Positions 44,864-53,217 of a stretch of 64,000 bases of DNA are shown piece by piece (the first letter of the stretch is position 1; each line of letters begins with the position of its first letter). The notes under the pieces were generated by a model. That model saw nothing but the letters and a program-made list of their open reading frames with translations, made no database searches and was not told the origin of the DNA. Source of the stretch: Acidobacteriaceae bacterium KBS 89 (GTDB lineage: Bacteria > Acidobacteriota > Terriglobia > Terriglobales > Acidobacteriaceae); assembly GCA_000381605.1 (NCBI GenBank), contig KB906756.1:434001-498000 (forward strand), in the 5' to 3' direction. A program made the position numbers and the translations under genes.

Positions 44864-45565
44864 TCAGGGCCGGCTAGGAGGAGACGGCGTCGGCAGTATC
44901 GTTGGGCTGACCGGCTTCGGTGCCAGCACGACAAAACGCCGATTCCGTGCCAAGGCGGCCAGCCAGTCCTGGTCCTCCAGCACCCTGGCCGACTCCGCAA
45001 TGTTGCGCATGTTGAGGTAAAGGACGCGAATTTCCCGCTCTCCGCCCTCGTAACGAGCGCGCCAGCTGTTGAAGACGGCGCGCAGTGTTGTCTCGTCAAA
45101 CGGATTGCACATGAAACAAACGATCGGCCCAGGCGGCGGTGCATAATCCAGGACATCGCCCAGGATTGGTTTCAGCGAATGGCACTGCTGGTCCGCACTG
45201 CGATAGGTCCGGCAGTTTTCAGCGGCGATATCATGCAGCCGCTTTGCATACTCAAGACCAATGATAGTTTTGAAAGGATAGTCCGAGGCCATCAGCATGG
45301 CTTTGCCCTTGCCTGAGCCGTAGTCGATGAAACTGTAGCGCCGGAAATCGATGTCCAACTGTGCCATCGCCTTTTTAATCAGCCAGCCCCACGTCACTCG
45401 ATATTCATTATTGCCGCGCTTGATGGCGTCGGCGGCCACGCCCATTTCTCCCAGCGGCTCTTCCCGCGCGGTCTCCACATGGTGGCGTCTGTCAAAAGCG
45501 CGGCTGCGTGGATCTTCAAACGCCAGCCGGGCCCGGAACAGCCGCCATGTGAACTTGCTAACCAT
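44864..45565 (-). CDS. SAM-dependent methyltransferase
   Basis: A 233-residue class I methyltransferase-like protein. The SAM-binding motif I is FIDYGSGKGKAMLMA, followed by IIGLEYAKRLHDIAAEN as motif post-I and VCFMCNPFDETTLR near the catalytic region. The N-terminus FKTWRLFRARLAF-like block and the RGNNEYRVTWGWLIKKA segment resemble methyltransferases often seen in sporadic positions in soil bacteria. The substrate is unknown. About 230 bases separate it from padR, with nothing recognisable in between. Confidence 0.82.
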   Translation of the reverse strand: MVSKFTWRLFRARLAFEDPRSRAFDRRHHVETAREEPLGEMGVAADAIKRGNNEYRVTWGWLIKKAMAQLDIDFRRYSFIDYGSGKGKAMLMASDYPFKTIIGLEYAKRLHDIAAENCRTYRSADQQCHSLKPILGDVLDYAPPPGPIVCFMCNPFDETTLRAVFNSWRARYEGGEREIRVLYLNMRNIAESARVLEDQDWLAALARNRRFVVLAPKPVSPTILPTPSPPSRP

Positions 45566-45602
45566 ATCTGCCCACCGTGATTGTATCCGCCAATCTTACA
45601 TG

Positions 45603-45773
45603 GCCCGGTACGACCTCACCTCCGCAATATCTGGAAGCAACCGGATGACGAGCAAGACTTTTTTCACGGACCATCGTCTCAGGCATTCCAGTGATCCGCA
45701 AGCTGCGGTTGATCTTGAACACCACTATGCCGACACAGCTTATCGCGGCAGGGTCAGGTCGGAGACTTTATGA
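45603..45773 (+). pseudogene. Possible remnant of an IS5-type transposase
   Basis: A short frame beginning MARYDLTS recalls the usual N-terminus of IS5-group transposases (MARYDLT followed by helix), and later contains a DTAYRGR-like stretch, but everything between is missing and no terminal inverted repeats are visible. It lies in a 307-base interval without a proper gene. It may equally be chance similarity. Confidence 0.25.
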
Positions 45774-45872
45774 ATCGGCCAAAATCAAAGTGGTCCGGCT
45801 AATCGCCGCCGTAACGATCCGCTTCCGCTAACGGAAGAGACGGTCAACGAGGTTGGCGATATCATTACCGCC

Positions 45873-47147
45873 ATGATTGATTGTCTTCCACCAATGCTGG
45901 AGCTACGGCAGGCCTATCCTCCATCTCCGCGACTTGAACTTGCTGGCCATTTGAAGGAAGAGTTTGCAAAGGCCGGTGTCGGTTCGAAGATTACACCCGG
46001 GATGCGGATTGCAGTGGGGGTCGGTAGCCGGGGAATTACGAACCTTTCGGAGATCGTTAGGGCTGTACTCGGCATCCTGCAGGACGCCGGTGCGAAGCCG
46101 TTTCTTTTGCCGGCGATGGGAAGCCATGGGGGAGCGACTCCTGATGGGCAGCAAAAGGTTCTGGAGGAGTTTGGTATTACACCTACCGCGATGGGAGTTC
46201 CTTTTGAGACGAGCATGGAGGTTGAAGAGATCGGCAGGACTCCGTGGGGAGGCCCTGTTGTCTTCAGTGCGCCTGCATTGAAGGCCGATGGCGTTGTCGT
46301 CATCAACCGCATCAAGCCTCATACGGATTTTTCCGGAGACCTTGGAAGCGGTCTCCAGAAGATGCTCGCGATCGGCTTCGGCAAACACGTTGGCGCAATT
46401 AATACTCACGCAGCTGCAAGTCGTGTCGGTCACGAGGTGGCGATTCGCGAGGCGGCGAAGGTGATTCTGGGAAGGGTGCCGGTTCTGTGCGCCGTGGCAA
46501 TTCTGGAGGATCAGCATCACAAGACAGCAAAGGTGCGTGCGATCGAGGCTCCGGATATTCCCGCGCAGGAGGCGCAGCTGCTGGTGGAAGCGCGCTCCCT
46601 GATGCCGCGACTGCCGTTTGACGAGATGGATCTGCTGATCGTCAATCAGATTGGGAAAGAGATCAGCGGCACGGGGATGGATACAAACGTGATCGGCCGG
46701 GGAGTCTTCGGATATATCTCTTCGCTGCAGCCGGTGAGTGCATTGAAGCCGCACATCAGCCGCATCTTCGTTCGCGATCTTAGTGCAGCGACTCACGGCA
46801 ACGGAATTGGAATTGGCTTGGCGGACTTCACGACGACGCGCGCGGTGAAGGCTCTCAATCTGAACTATACGTATACCAACGTGTTGACCTCGCTCGGACT
46901 CGCTTGCGCGAAGATTCCCATGTACTTCGATACGGACCGCGAGGCGATTGCGAAGGCGATCGATTCTCTTGCCGGTACTTCGCCCGAGAAAGTACGCATC
47001 GTTCGAATCACTGACACGTTGAACCTGAATCGTCTTTTGATCTCGGAGCCGCTTGCGGAACTAGCCCGAGGCCGCGCCGATCTGAAAATTGTCGGAGCAG
47101 CAAAAGAGATTGAGTTCGACGGCGCAGGCAATCTGCTTCCGTTTTGA
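45873..47147 (+). CDS. DUF2088 (LarA-like) protein
   Basis: A 424-residue protein of the lactate-racemase N-domain (DUF2088) superfamily. Readable blocks are PGMRIAVGVGSRGITNLSEI, LPAMGSHGGATPDGQQ, the HIS/LYS region INRIKPHTDFSGDLGSGLQK followed by MLAIGFGKHVGA, and later VNQIGKEISGTGMDTNVIG. In LarA the cofactor-binding His and catalytic-site Lys lie ten residues apart; here they are about thirteen apart with an inserted stretch, so it is a divergent branch. NPN dependence is plausible but not shown. It stands alone on the plus strand, facing the hexuronate operon. Confidence 0.8.
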   Translation: MIDCLPPMLELRQAYPPSPRLELAGHLKEEFAKAGVGSKITPGMRIAVGVGSRGITNLSEIVRAVLGILQDAGAKPFLLPAMGSHGGATPDGQQKVLEEFGITPTAMGVPFETSMEVEEIGRTPWGGPVVFSAPALKADGVVVINRIKPHTDFSGDLGSGLQKMLAIGFGKHVGAINTHAAASRVGHEVAIREAAKVILGRVPVLCAVAILEDQHHKTAKVRAIEAPDIPAQEAQLLVEARSLMPRLPFDEMDLLIVNQIGKEISGTGMDTNVIGRGVFGYISSLQPVSALKPHISRIFVRDLSAATHGNGIGIGLADFTTTRAVKALNLNYTYTNVLTSLGLACAKIPMYFDTDREAIAKAIDSLAGTSPEKVRIVRITDTLNLNRLLISEPLAELARGRADLKIVGAAKEIEFDGAGNLLPF

Positions 47148-47525
47148 TCGCTAACGGGGATCCATTGTGTGGCAACGGCTTCAACATCACGGTGCGATCG
47201 GTGGCGGCGCAGGTTCGTGCGGTGCCAAAGGTTTGCTTCACGATCATCTTGGCGTCGAGGGCTGAAAGATCGCCTGGGTCCCACACCTCCACGTGAAGCA
47301 TGGCTGCGAGAAAGCCGAGAGAGCTGGCGACTGCGGGAAGCGCAGGTGCGTGGCTTGGGTGGAGCGAGGAAGAGTGAAATCCGCTGATTCTATGGCCTTT
47401 ACCATTCCAGTTTTATTTTTTTTGCGTTTTCCGCCCAAGAATCGCATGTTAAGCCCCAAAACCACCTAACCCATTACCCATCAACAACATCCCTGTGGCG
47501 TATTAGTTAGGTTCAACCCGCTATA

Positions 47526-47543
47526 CTTGATACATAGATCAAG
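47526..47543. promoter_or_regulatory. Inverted repeat CTTGAT-N6-ATCAAG
   Basis: Two perfect 6-bp arms separated by six bases lie in the 593-base gap between the DUF2088 gene and the SDR gene. A second small palindrome, ATCCC-N3-GGGAT, follows at about 47552. Both may be regulator sites; no downstream plus-strand gene is evident. Confidence 0.3.
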
Positions 47544-47580
47544 AACAAGCGATCCCCGCGGGATTCAGACACCCTCCGGG

Positions 47581-47704
47581 CTAACTCATTTAGATGGAAT
47601 ATTTTGGACGTAACCCATTTATTATGAATATTTTGCAGGGCGCGATACCTCGTGAGTCATTGGGTATAAATGACTTACACGCAGGCAATAAGGGGGGACC
47701 CCCT
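47581..47704. repeat. Composite intergenic repeat module
   Basis: Two near-identical direct repeats of about 28 bases (47581-47608 and 47610-47638, core TAAC-CATTTA-ATATTTTG) are followed by an imperfect hairpin (CGTG-AGTCATT / AATGACT-CACG, 47651-47681) and the stem AGGGGG-GA-CCCCCT (47691-47704). No coding frame fits. The organisation suggests a dispersed, possibly mobile or REP-like, element of this lineage. Confidence 0.6.
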
Positions 47705-47740
47705 GCAGAAAGGACCCAGTTATGACACGAATGAGCGACC

Positions 47741-48517
47741 TTACTGATTCACGCCGCTCGCCAGAAATCCACCGTCCACTACGAGAATTTCGCCAGTGAC
47801 AAAAGCCGACGCATCGCTCGCCAGGTAGATCGCCGACCCAACAAGCTCAACGGTCTTCCCGAACCTGCCCATCGGCGTCCGCATCAGCAACTCCTTGCCG
47901 CGGTCGCTCTCATCCAGCAACTTCTGGTTCAGCGCAGTGCGAAAGACGCCCGGCGCAATCGCATTCACCGTCACACCATGCGAGCTCCACTCCACCGCCA
48001 GCGATTTCGTCAACGCCCCAACCGCAGCTTTGCTCGCCGCATACGCAGTGACCTCTTTGAGACTCACAAACGTATTCAGCGAAGCAATATTGATGATGCG
48101 TCCGTAACCGCGCTCAAGCATGTGCTTGCCGAAGATTTGGCAAGCCCGCAGCGTTCCCGTCACGTTCGTATCCATAATGCCGTTCCACGTCTCTTCGGAG
48201 ACCGTCAGCGTCGGTTCCCGCTTGATCCTGCCCGCGCAGTTGATCAGGATATCGACCTTGCCGAACTCCTTCACCGTGCCATCTAACAACGCCTGCAGCG
48301 TCGCCCGCTCCGCAACATCCGATGTCAGCCGCAACGCTCGACGGCCAGTCGCTTCGATCGCCTTCGCCGCCTCATCCACCTGCTCCTGCCGCCGCGAACT
48401 CGCGACCACATCGGCGCCCGCCTCCGCCAATCCGATCGCCATCGCCAATCCAATACCCGACGTCCCACCCACAACGACAGCTGATTTACCGCTCAGATCA
48501 AACAACGGATGCCCCAT
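47741..48517 (-). CDS. SDR dehydrogenase (aldonate / fructuronate reductase-like)
   Basis: A 258-residue short-chain dehydrogenase. The cofactor motif GGTSGIGLAMA, the NAG box INCAGRIKREP, the catalytic Ser in INIASLNTF and the YxxxK pair in TAYAASKAAVGALTKSLAVE are all present. The sequence resembles gluconate 5-dehydrogenase, 2-deoxy-D-gluconate 3-dehydrogenase (KduD) and Thermotoga-type fructuronate reductases. It is the last gene of the five-gene minus-strand operon, 15 bases after gluconokinase. In that setting it most likely reduces fructuronate to mannonate or interconverts a keto-aldonate with its alcohol. Confidence 0.85.
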   Translation of the reverse strand: MGHPLFDLSGKSAVVVGGTSGIGLAMAIGLAEAGADVVASSRRQEQVDEAAKAIEATGRRALRLTSDVAERATLQALLDGTVKEFGKVDILINCAGRIKREPTLTVSEETWNGIMDTNVTGTLRACQIFGKHMLERGYGRIINIASLNTFVSLKEVTAYAASKAAVGALTKSLAVEWSSHGVTVNAIAPGVFRTALNQKLLDESDRGKELLMRTPMGRFGKTVELVGSAIYLASDASAFVTGEILVVDGGFLASGVNQ

Positions 48518-48532
48518 CGAAAAAGTCCTCTC

Positions 48533-49057
48533 TTACTCCAAAATCTTCTCTGCAACTAGGTTCTGAGCCCGCAAGATATATTCCTGAATCTGATCCACAA
48601 TCTCCCCGGGCGCACGGTCGTTCACAATACGATAAGCGTCGTCCGGCCTCTCCAGCGTCGCCAACTGACTGTCCAGCAGCTTCGGATTCATATACTCGTG
48701 CTTCCGGGCAGCCAGCCGCTTCGCAATCAACTCTTTCGTTCCATCAAGAAATATAAACATGATATGCGCTGAAGGTAATCCTGCCTTAAGAACTTCGTGA
48801 TACCTCTCCTTCAATGCGGAACACGCAAGCACTCCGTCGATCTTCTCCTCGTCCCATCTTCGTAGCAGCCCGTTCAGTGTCAGAAGCCACGGAGCTCGAT
48901 CCTCGTCGTTCAACGGATGTCCAGCAGCCATCTTGTCCTTGTAGGACTGAGGAAAGTAATCGTCGGCATCGCCGAAGATCCATCCGGTCCGGTCAGCAAG
49001 AAGCCTGCCGATCGTGGTCTTTCCGGAACCGCTGACTCCCATCAACACAACGATCAT
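48533..49057 (-). CDS. gntK: Gluconokinase
   Basis: GntK phosphorylates D-gluconate to 6-phosphogluconate in the cytosol. The 174-residue protein has the P-loop MGVSGSGKTTIGRLLA at its very start, the GDADDYFPQSYKDKMAAGHPLNDEDRAPWL substrate block typical of the gluconokinase family (given here as positions 23-52), and CSALKERYHEVL. The ATG at 49057 is preferred over 49186 because GGAGCGGAG precedes it and longer forms overlap the kinase gene. It is the fourth gene of the hexuronate operon, which links the pathway to 6-phosphogluconate. Confidence 0.92.
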   Translation of the reverse strand: MIVVLMGVSGSGKTTIGRLLADRTGWIFGDADDYFPQSYKDKMAAGHPLNDEDRAPWLLTLNGLLRRWDEEKIDGVLACSALKERYHEVLKAGLPSAHIMFIFLDGTKELIAKRLAARKHEYMNPKLLDSQLATLERPDDAYRIVNDRAPGEIVDQIQEYILRAQNLVAEKILE

Positions 49058-49133
49058 CTCCGCTCCCAAACCTTGCCAGGAAACTGCCGAAGCGCGCCCA
49101 TGTAACCATCGGTGCACCCGCTCCGTAGACAAT

Positions 49134-50216
49134 CTAACGCTGGATTCGTGCCGACCCTCCGCTGGCAAACGCCCTGACCTGATCAACGGTCGCCATCGTT
49201 GTGTCGCCCGGGAACGTCGTCATCAGAGCTCCATGTGCCCATCCCAGCTTGATCGCCTCTTGCGGCGACTCGCCGTTGAGAAGCCCATAAATGAACCCGG
49301 ACGCGAACCCGTCACCTCCGCCAACGCGGTCATGGACATTCAACTCACACGTGGGCGCATACACCGCTTCCCCATTGACCCAAGCAACCGCACTCCAACT
49401 ATGGTGGTTCGTCGAGTGGACTTCACGCAACGTAGTCGCAACAACCTTGATGCTCGGATGACGAGCCACAACGTGCTCGATCATCGACAGGAATGCGCCA
49501 GTATCGAGCTTGGAACTAGCAGCCACCTCCGGACCTGCGAACCCGAGGCCCTTCTGCAGATCCTCCTCGTTGCCGACCAGCACATCAACGTTATCAGCGA
49601 TTGCTCCAAGCACCTTGTGGGCACGTTCCATTCCGCCCACCGTCTTCCACAGCTTCTCGCGATAGTTCAAGTCAAAGGAACATATAACGCCAGCGGCCCT
49701 GGCCGCCTTCATCGCTTCGATCACCAATTCCGCCGTCGTCTCCGACAGCGATGCAAAGATGCCTCCGCTGTGAAACCACCGTACACCGTCGGCAAAGATT
49801 GTCTTCCAATCGAAATCGCCAGGCTTAAGCAACGCTGCAGCTTCATTGCTTCGGTTGTAAAACACCACAGGGGCACGAACACCAAGTCCCTGGTCGCTAT
49901 ACACGGTTGCCATATTTGGTCCGCGAGTGCCATCGTGGTCAAATCGCTTGTAGAACGGACGCACCCCCATTCCTCGCACCCGCTCCGAGATCAAGTCTCC
50001 AATCGGATAGGAAACCATCGCCGTCGCAATTCCCGTTCGTTGACCAAAAGCGTCCGCCAGATTGCCGGCAACGTTGAACTCGCCACCACTTACGTGGATC
50101 GCAAACTGTGTTGCTTTGCGGAAGGGTATAATACCCGGGTCAAGACGGTGTACCAATGCACCGAGAGAAAGTAGATCAAGAGTTCCCTGTTCAGGGATTT
50201 TGAAGCCGAGATTCAC
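49134..50216 (-). CDS. PfkB-family sugar (keto-acid) kinase
   Basis: A 360-residue ribokinase/PfkB-family kinase. The N-terminal substrate region is HVSGGEFNVAGNLADAFGQR and the C-terminal anion-hole motif with the catalytic aspartate is DRVGGGDGFASGFIYGLLNG. Together with its neighbours it is best read as a 2-keto-3-deoxygluconate kinase, although fructuronate- or tagaturonate-related sugars are possible substrates. The GTG at 50216 has a strong AAGGAGG site eight bases upstream. It is the third gene of the five-gene operon, 87 bases after the uxaE-like gene. Confidence 0.87.
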   Translation of the reverse strand: MNLGFKIPEQGTLDLLSLGALVHRLDPGIIPFRKATQFAIHVSGGEFNVAGNLADAFGQRTGIATAMVSYPIGDLISERVRGMGVRPFYKRFDHDGTRGPNMATVYSDQGLGVRAPVVFYNRSNEAAALLKPGDFDWKTIFADGVRWFHSGGIFASLSETTAELVIEAMKAARAAGVICSFDLNYREKLWKTVGGMERAHKVLGAIADNVDVLVGNEEDLQKGLGFAGPEVAASSKLDTGAFLSMIEHVVARHPSIKVVATTLREVHSTNHHSWSAVAWVNGEAVYAPTCELNVHDRVGGGDGFASGFIYGLLNGESPQEAIKLGWAHGALMTTFPGDTTMATVDQVRAFASGGSARIQR

Positions 50217-50303
50217 GATTTTAGTCCTCCTTAATTTCGACCCATGGACAATCAGTTTATTTACTGCGATTCGATTGCACTTCGATAGACCAACTACCTA
50301 CCT

Positions 50304-51572
50304 CTAGGTACCAATAAACACCGGCTTTATGTGCCGCTCGAACAGGTTTGTAGTCACATTCCGTGCGACGACCTCTTCGTTCGCCTCAAGTGCATTTAGG
50401 TATCTGTCGCCCAACTTAGCTGCGACCTTGAACCCTACATGCAGCAGTTGCCGGAGACTAGCATTGTAGGCCTTGTTACTCTGCTCGTGACGAAGCGCCG
50501 ACGTGTATTGTTCGCTGGTCCACCGATTGACCTCCTCAGGCTTAGGCAGCCGGGCAGCATCGATGTCGATTACAGTCGCATAGGGTGCGCACAACTCCTC
50601 GCTATGTGCATAGGCCTCCGCGTAGACGACCTTAGCAATCTCCAGTCCCGTTCCGCCAGCTTCTGCCAGTCCGATCAGTTCTTCAAGCCAAGTGGTGCCT
50701 GCGGTCTTCAAATGCACGCCCGAACCAAATCTCTTCATCGCATCGTGGATCGCCTTGTAGATCGAAAATTTGTCCGAACCAGAATGAACGCTCAGCTTCA
50801 AATTCTCAGGCAGACCATATGTCTTCACTGCAAATGCGATCGTCGCCAGATCTTCGTTGAACTCTTTGGTGAACTGGGCTATGTCGCCTACATAGTCCAC
50901 ACCCTTGTTGAAGCGCCCTGTAAATTTTGGAGCAATTGTCTGGATCGGAATCTTCTCATCTGCGATCGCGGCCAGAATAATCAACAGTTCCACCGGCGTT
51001 TGAGGCAAATCAGTCTCGTCCATTGAAACCTCGGCCACGAACCGACCCGCGCCCTTGTTTTCCACGAGGAAGCGATAGATCCTCCCCGCATCCTGTACCG
51101 CAGCCAGAAATTTGTTCGCCACTCGCCCGACGAAAGGGGTATCCGTCTTGAACGGTTCCTCAATGTGCGGAATCACAACTGTTCCGACCAGTTCCGGGTG
51201 TCGTTCAACAAATGCGGCAACCTCCTTGGGATCAGCCTGCTGCCCGATCAAGTCCGCAACATCGAGTGTAAAGAAATCGCAAGGATCTAGAAATCTCGCA
51301 ACAGTCTTGAGGTTGATATGATCGGCATCCAAGAAATAGGGCTTGGACCATCCGAGCTCTTTTACTGCTGCATCGGCCGCAAGTCGTGTCTGACTCGGCT
51401 CCGAACCGATAATCATATGTTCACGGTTTGACTTGTTCCAGACCGGCACCACCTCAACCCCGGCGTCTGCAGCCAACACGCAGGCCGCGAGTTGTGCCCT
51501 GGCCTGATGTGCAAACCGGTCACCCATACCCACCGAAAATTTCGGAAGCTTCAAACTTTCGTTCATTTGCAA
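50304..51572 (-). CDS. uxaE: Tagaturonate epimerase (UxaE-like)
   Basis: A 422-residue protein matching the tagaturonate-fructuronate 3-epimerase family (UxaE), which replaces the classical tagaturonate reductase branch in organisms such as Thermotoga. The N-terminal block FSVGMGDRFAHQARAQLAAC, the metal-site-like segments DADHINLKTVARFL and EVSMDETDLPQTPVE, and the C-terminal KLSVHSGSDKFSIYKAIHDA are characteristic. It is the second gene of the minus-strand operon and has a UxuR/ExuR-type palindrome 13 bases upstream of its start codon. The assignment rests on family resemblance recalled without a search. Confidence 0.85.
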   Translation of the reverse strand: MQMNESLKLPKFSVGMGDRFAHQARAQLAACVLAADAGVEVVPVWNKSNREHMIIGSEPSQTRLAADAAVKELGWSKPYFLDADHINLKTVARFLDPCDFFTLDVADLIGQQADPKEVAAFVERHPELVGTVVIPHIEEPFKTDTPFVGRVANKFLAAVQDAGRIYRFLVENKGAGRFVAEVSMDETDLPQTPVELLIILAAIADEKIPIQTIAPKFTGRFNKGVDYVGDIAQFTKEFNEDLATIAFAVKTYGLPENLKLSVHSGSDKFSIYKAIHDAMKRFGSGVHLKTAGTTWLEELIGLAEAGGTGLEIAKVVYAEAYAHSEELCAPYATVIDIDAARLPKPEEVNRWTSEQYTSALRHEQSNKAYNASLRQLLHVGFKVAAKLGDRYLNALEANEEVVARNVTTNLFERHIKPVFIGT

Positions 51573-51585
51573 ACCCTTCTAATCT

Positions 51586-51602
51586 AATTGGTCTAACCAA
51601 TT
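51586..51602. promoter_or_regulatory. UxuR/ExuR-type operator upstream of uxaE
   Basis: AATTGGT-CTA-ACCAATT is a perfect 7-bp-arm palindrome with a 3-base spacer. GntR-family hexuronate regulators of enterobacteria bind the very similar AAATTGGTATACCAATTT. It lies 13 bases before the uxaE start, in the 87-base gap after the LarA-homologue gene. No GntR gene is in the window. Confidence 0.7.
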
Positions 51603-51659
51603 CAATTCCGTCCCAGAATATCTGCTCTTTGCGGTGGGGGCAAATCGAAACTGGTATTT

Positions 51660-52934
51660 TCAGGTGGTGAAGCGGCCCTGGTATGCCCAGAGTCCGAGGC
51701 CGGGGTTAGAGATGTAGAAGATTTCTTCTCCATCTATTATGTTCCAACCGTCCTGAAGGGTTTCGGGGTTGTATTTGGCTGTCATTTTGGAGAGGTCTCC
51801 ATATTCGAAGTGGACGCTTTCGATCTCCTCACGGGTGAGATGGCCGGGACAATAGCGGATGGTGAATCTTCCTTCGCTGGAAGCGTGGATCAGGTGGGCT
51901 GCAGCGCTCAGATTTCCGGCCAGCTGAGGGTCTTCCTTTACTGCTTCGAGTGCTCGCGGCGTTCCGCAGTAGCCGTATTTGCGGATCAAGACATCGATTG
52001 CGGCGTCCTCACCAAATTCGTGGACACCGGGGGCAAGGACGATGAGTTCGGCGTTGTCGGCTAAGGCCATTCGGGTTCGGTAGACGCTTTTGTTGCCTAG
52101 CCATGTGCTTTTGAACTCGTGCGGATCGAGAAAAACTACTGCTTTCTTTATCTCGCGATCCATCATCTTGAAGTTTACTTTGAGGCTCAGGGCGGCGGCT
52201 AATTCGAAGCACTCGACGTCGTCGCCGATATAAAGGCCTTGAATGACTAGTTTTCCTTCGGCGTTCTTTCCTACAACTGTCTGTACGTAGACGATAGGCA
52301 GTTGTTGGGCGAAGTGGTCGCTCGCGTAGTTGAGCACGCGGCGCACGGGCGTGTCGGCACGGCCCATCATGCGCTCCATGCCATACACGGCGCCAAGAAA
52401 GTGACTGCGATGAATTCCAATGGAGCCGCCCGTGCCTACGAAGATGTTCTTGTTGTAGTTCGCCATGCCGACGACTTCGTGCGGGACGACCTGGCCGATG
52501 GACAGAATCAGGTCGTGGCCGCCGTCGCGCAGGAGTTTGTTTACCTGTGCGGGCCAGGTGTAGTCGAGTTTGCCTTCGCTGACTTCATACATGAAGGCGC
52601 CGGGAACCTCGCCGAGCGTCACGATGTCATTGCGCCAGTCGTGGACGCGGAAGAGAGAACGCGGAGTCGCGCCAAACATGGTCGCTATCTCCTGATCTGT
52701 CATCGCTTTGTGGGTGCCCAATGCAGGCAGTACGTCAACGAGCTTGTCTCCGTAGTACTGCCAGGCTTGCTCGGTTATGAGGCCGCTCTGGGAATGCATG
52801 CGCGTGAAATCGGGTGGAACTGCGAGGACTTTGCGGCGAGGGCCGAGTTTGTCGAGGGCCTGGAACAGGTTCGACCGGACTTCTGCGGGGGACATCTCGG
52901 TGGTTGGGCTACCGGAGGCGAAGAAAAGACTCAT
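51660..52934 (-). CDS. LarA-family nickel-pincer racemase/epimerase
   Basis: A 424-residue LarA homologue. The N-domain opens with LAVPPDFTRMHSQSGLIT and has LPALGTHKAMTDQEIATMFG. The cofactor-site block is SIGQVVPHEVVGMANYNKNI, with the histidine and the lysine ten residues apart as in lactate racemase, followed by GTGGSIGIHRSHFLGAVYGM with a further histidine. It is the first gene of an operon with uxaE, a PfkB kinase, gluconokinase and an SDR, and larE, larC and larB are 13 kb away. In this setting an aldonate 2-epimerase (for example gluconate/mannonate) is more likely than lactate racemase. Confidence 0.87.
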   Translation of the reverse strand: MSLFFASGSPTTEMSPAEVRSNLFQALDKLGPRRKVLAVPPDFTRMHSQSGLITEQAWQYYGDKLVDVLPALGTHKAMTDQEIATMFGATPRSLFRVHDWRNDIVTLGEVPGAFMYEVSEGKLDYTWPAQVNKLLRDGGHDLILSIGQVVPHEVVGMANYNKNIFVGTGGSIGIHRSHFLGAVYGMERMMGRADTPVRRVLNYASDHFAQQLPIVYVQTVVGKNAEGKLVIQGLYIGDDVECFELAAALSLKVNFKMMDREIKKAVVFLDPHEFKSTWLGNKSVYRTRMALADNAELIVLAPGVHEFGEDAAIDVLIRKYGYCGTPRALEAVKEDPQLAGNLSAAAHLIHASSEGRFTIRYCPGHLTREEIESVHFEYGDLSKMTAKYNPETLQDGWNIIDGEEIFYISNPGLGLWAYQGRFTT

Positions 52935-53079
52935 GTTGCATTGATCTTACTACCGGGGTTGTTCCTGGAATGATTTTTGCATTGCGTGATTTTTACCGAT
53001 TTTGCAGAAAAAATATTTTTGGCCTGGGAGGCGTCCTTTTTGCTCATTTATGGGCGTTTTTGAAAGGGGGTTGGAAAAA

Positions 53080-53179
53080 TGGCGTGTTTTTTTGTGGTGT
53101 TTTTGTGGTGAATTCGTGGTGGAATGCATGGTAAACGTGGATAGAAAACACCTCTTAATTCACCGCTAAAAACACGCCA
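53080..53179. repeat. Inverted repeat pair between LarA homologue and creD
   Basis: TGGCGTGTTTTT (53080-53091) and AAAAACACGCCA (53168-53179) are perfect 12-bp arms about 76 bases apart. Shorter inner arms GGTGAATT (near 53107) and AATTCACC (near 53157) pair as well. The enclosed sequence is G/T-rich with repeated GTGGTG. No coding frame fits the 283-base gap. Confidence 0.6.
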
Positions 53180-53217
53180 GTATTTTGGGATTTATTTTTG
53201 GCTGGACCAATCTTGAA

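Noticed and set aside
47169..47387. 72-codon frame after the DUF2088 gene
   Set aside because: Arg-rich translation without a domain, overlapping open frames on the other strand; no expression signals.
49014..50174. 386-codon plus-strand frame over the PfkB kinase gene
   Set aside because: The minus-strand kinase has a strong ribosome-binding site, operon context and family motifs; the plus frame has no recognisable domain.
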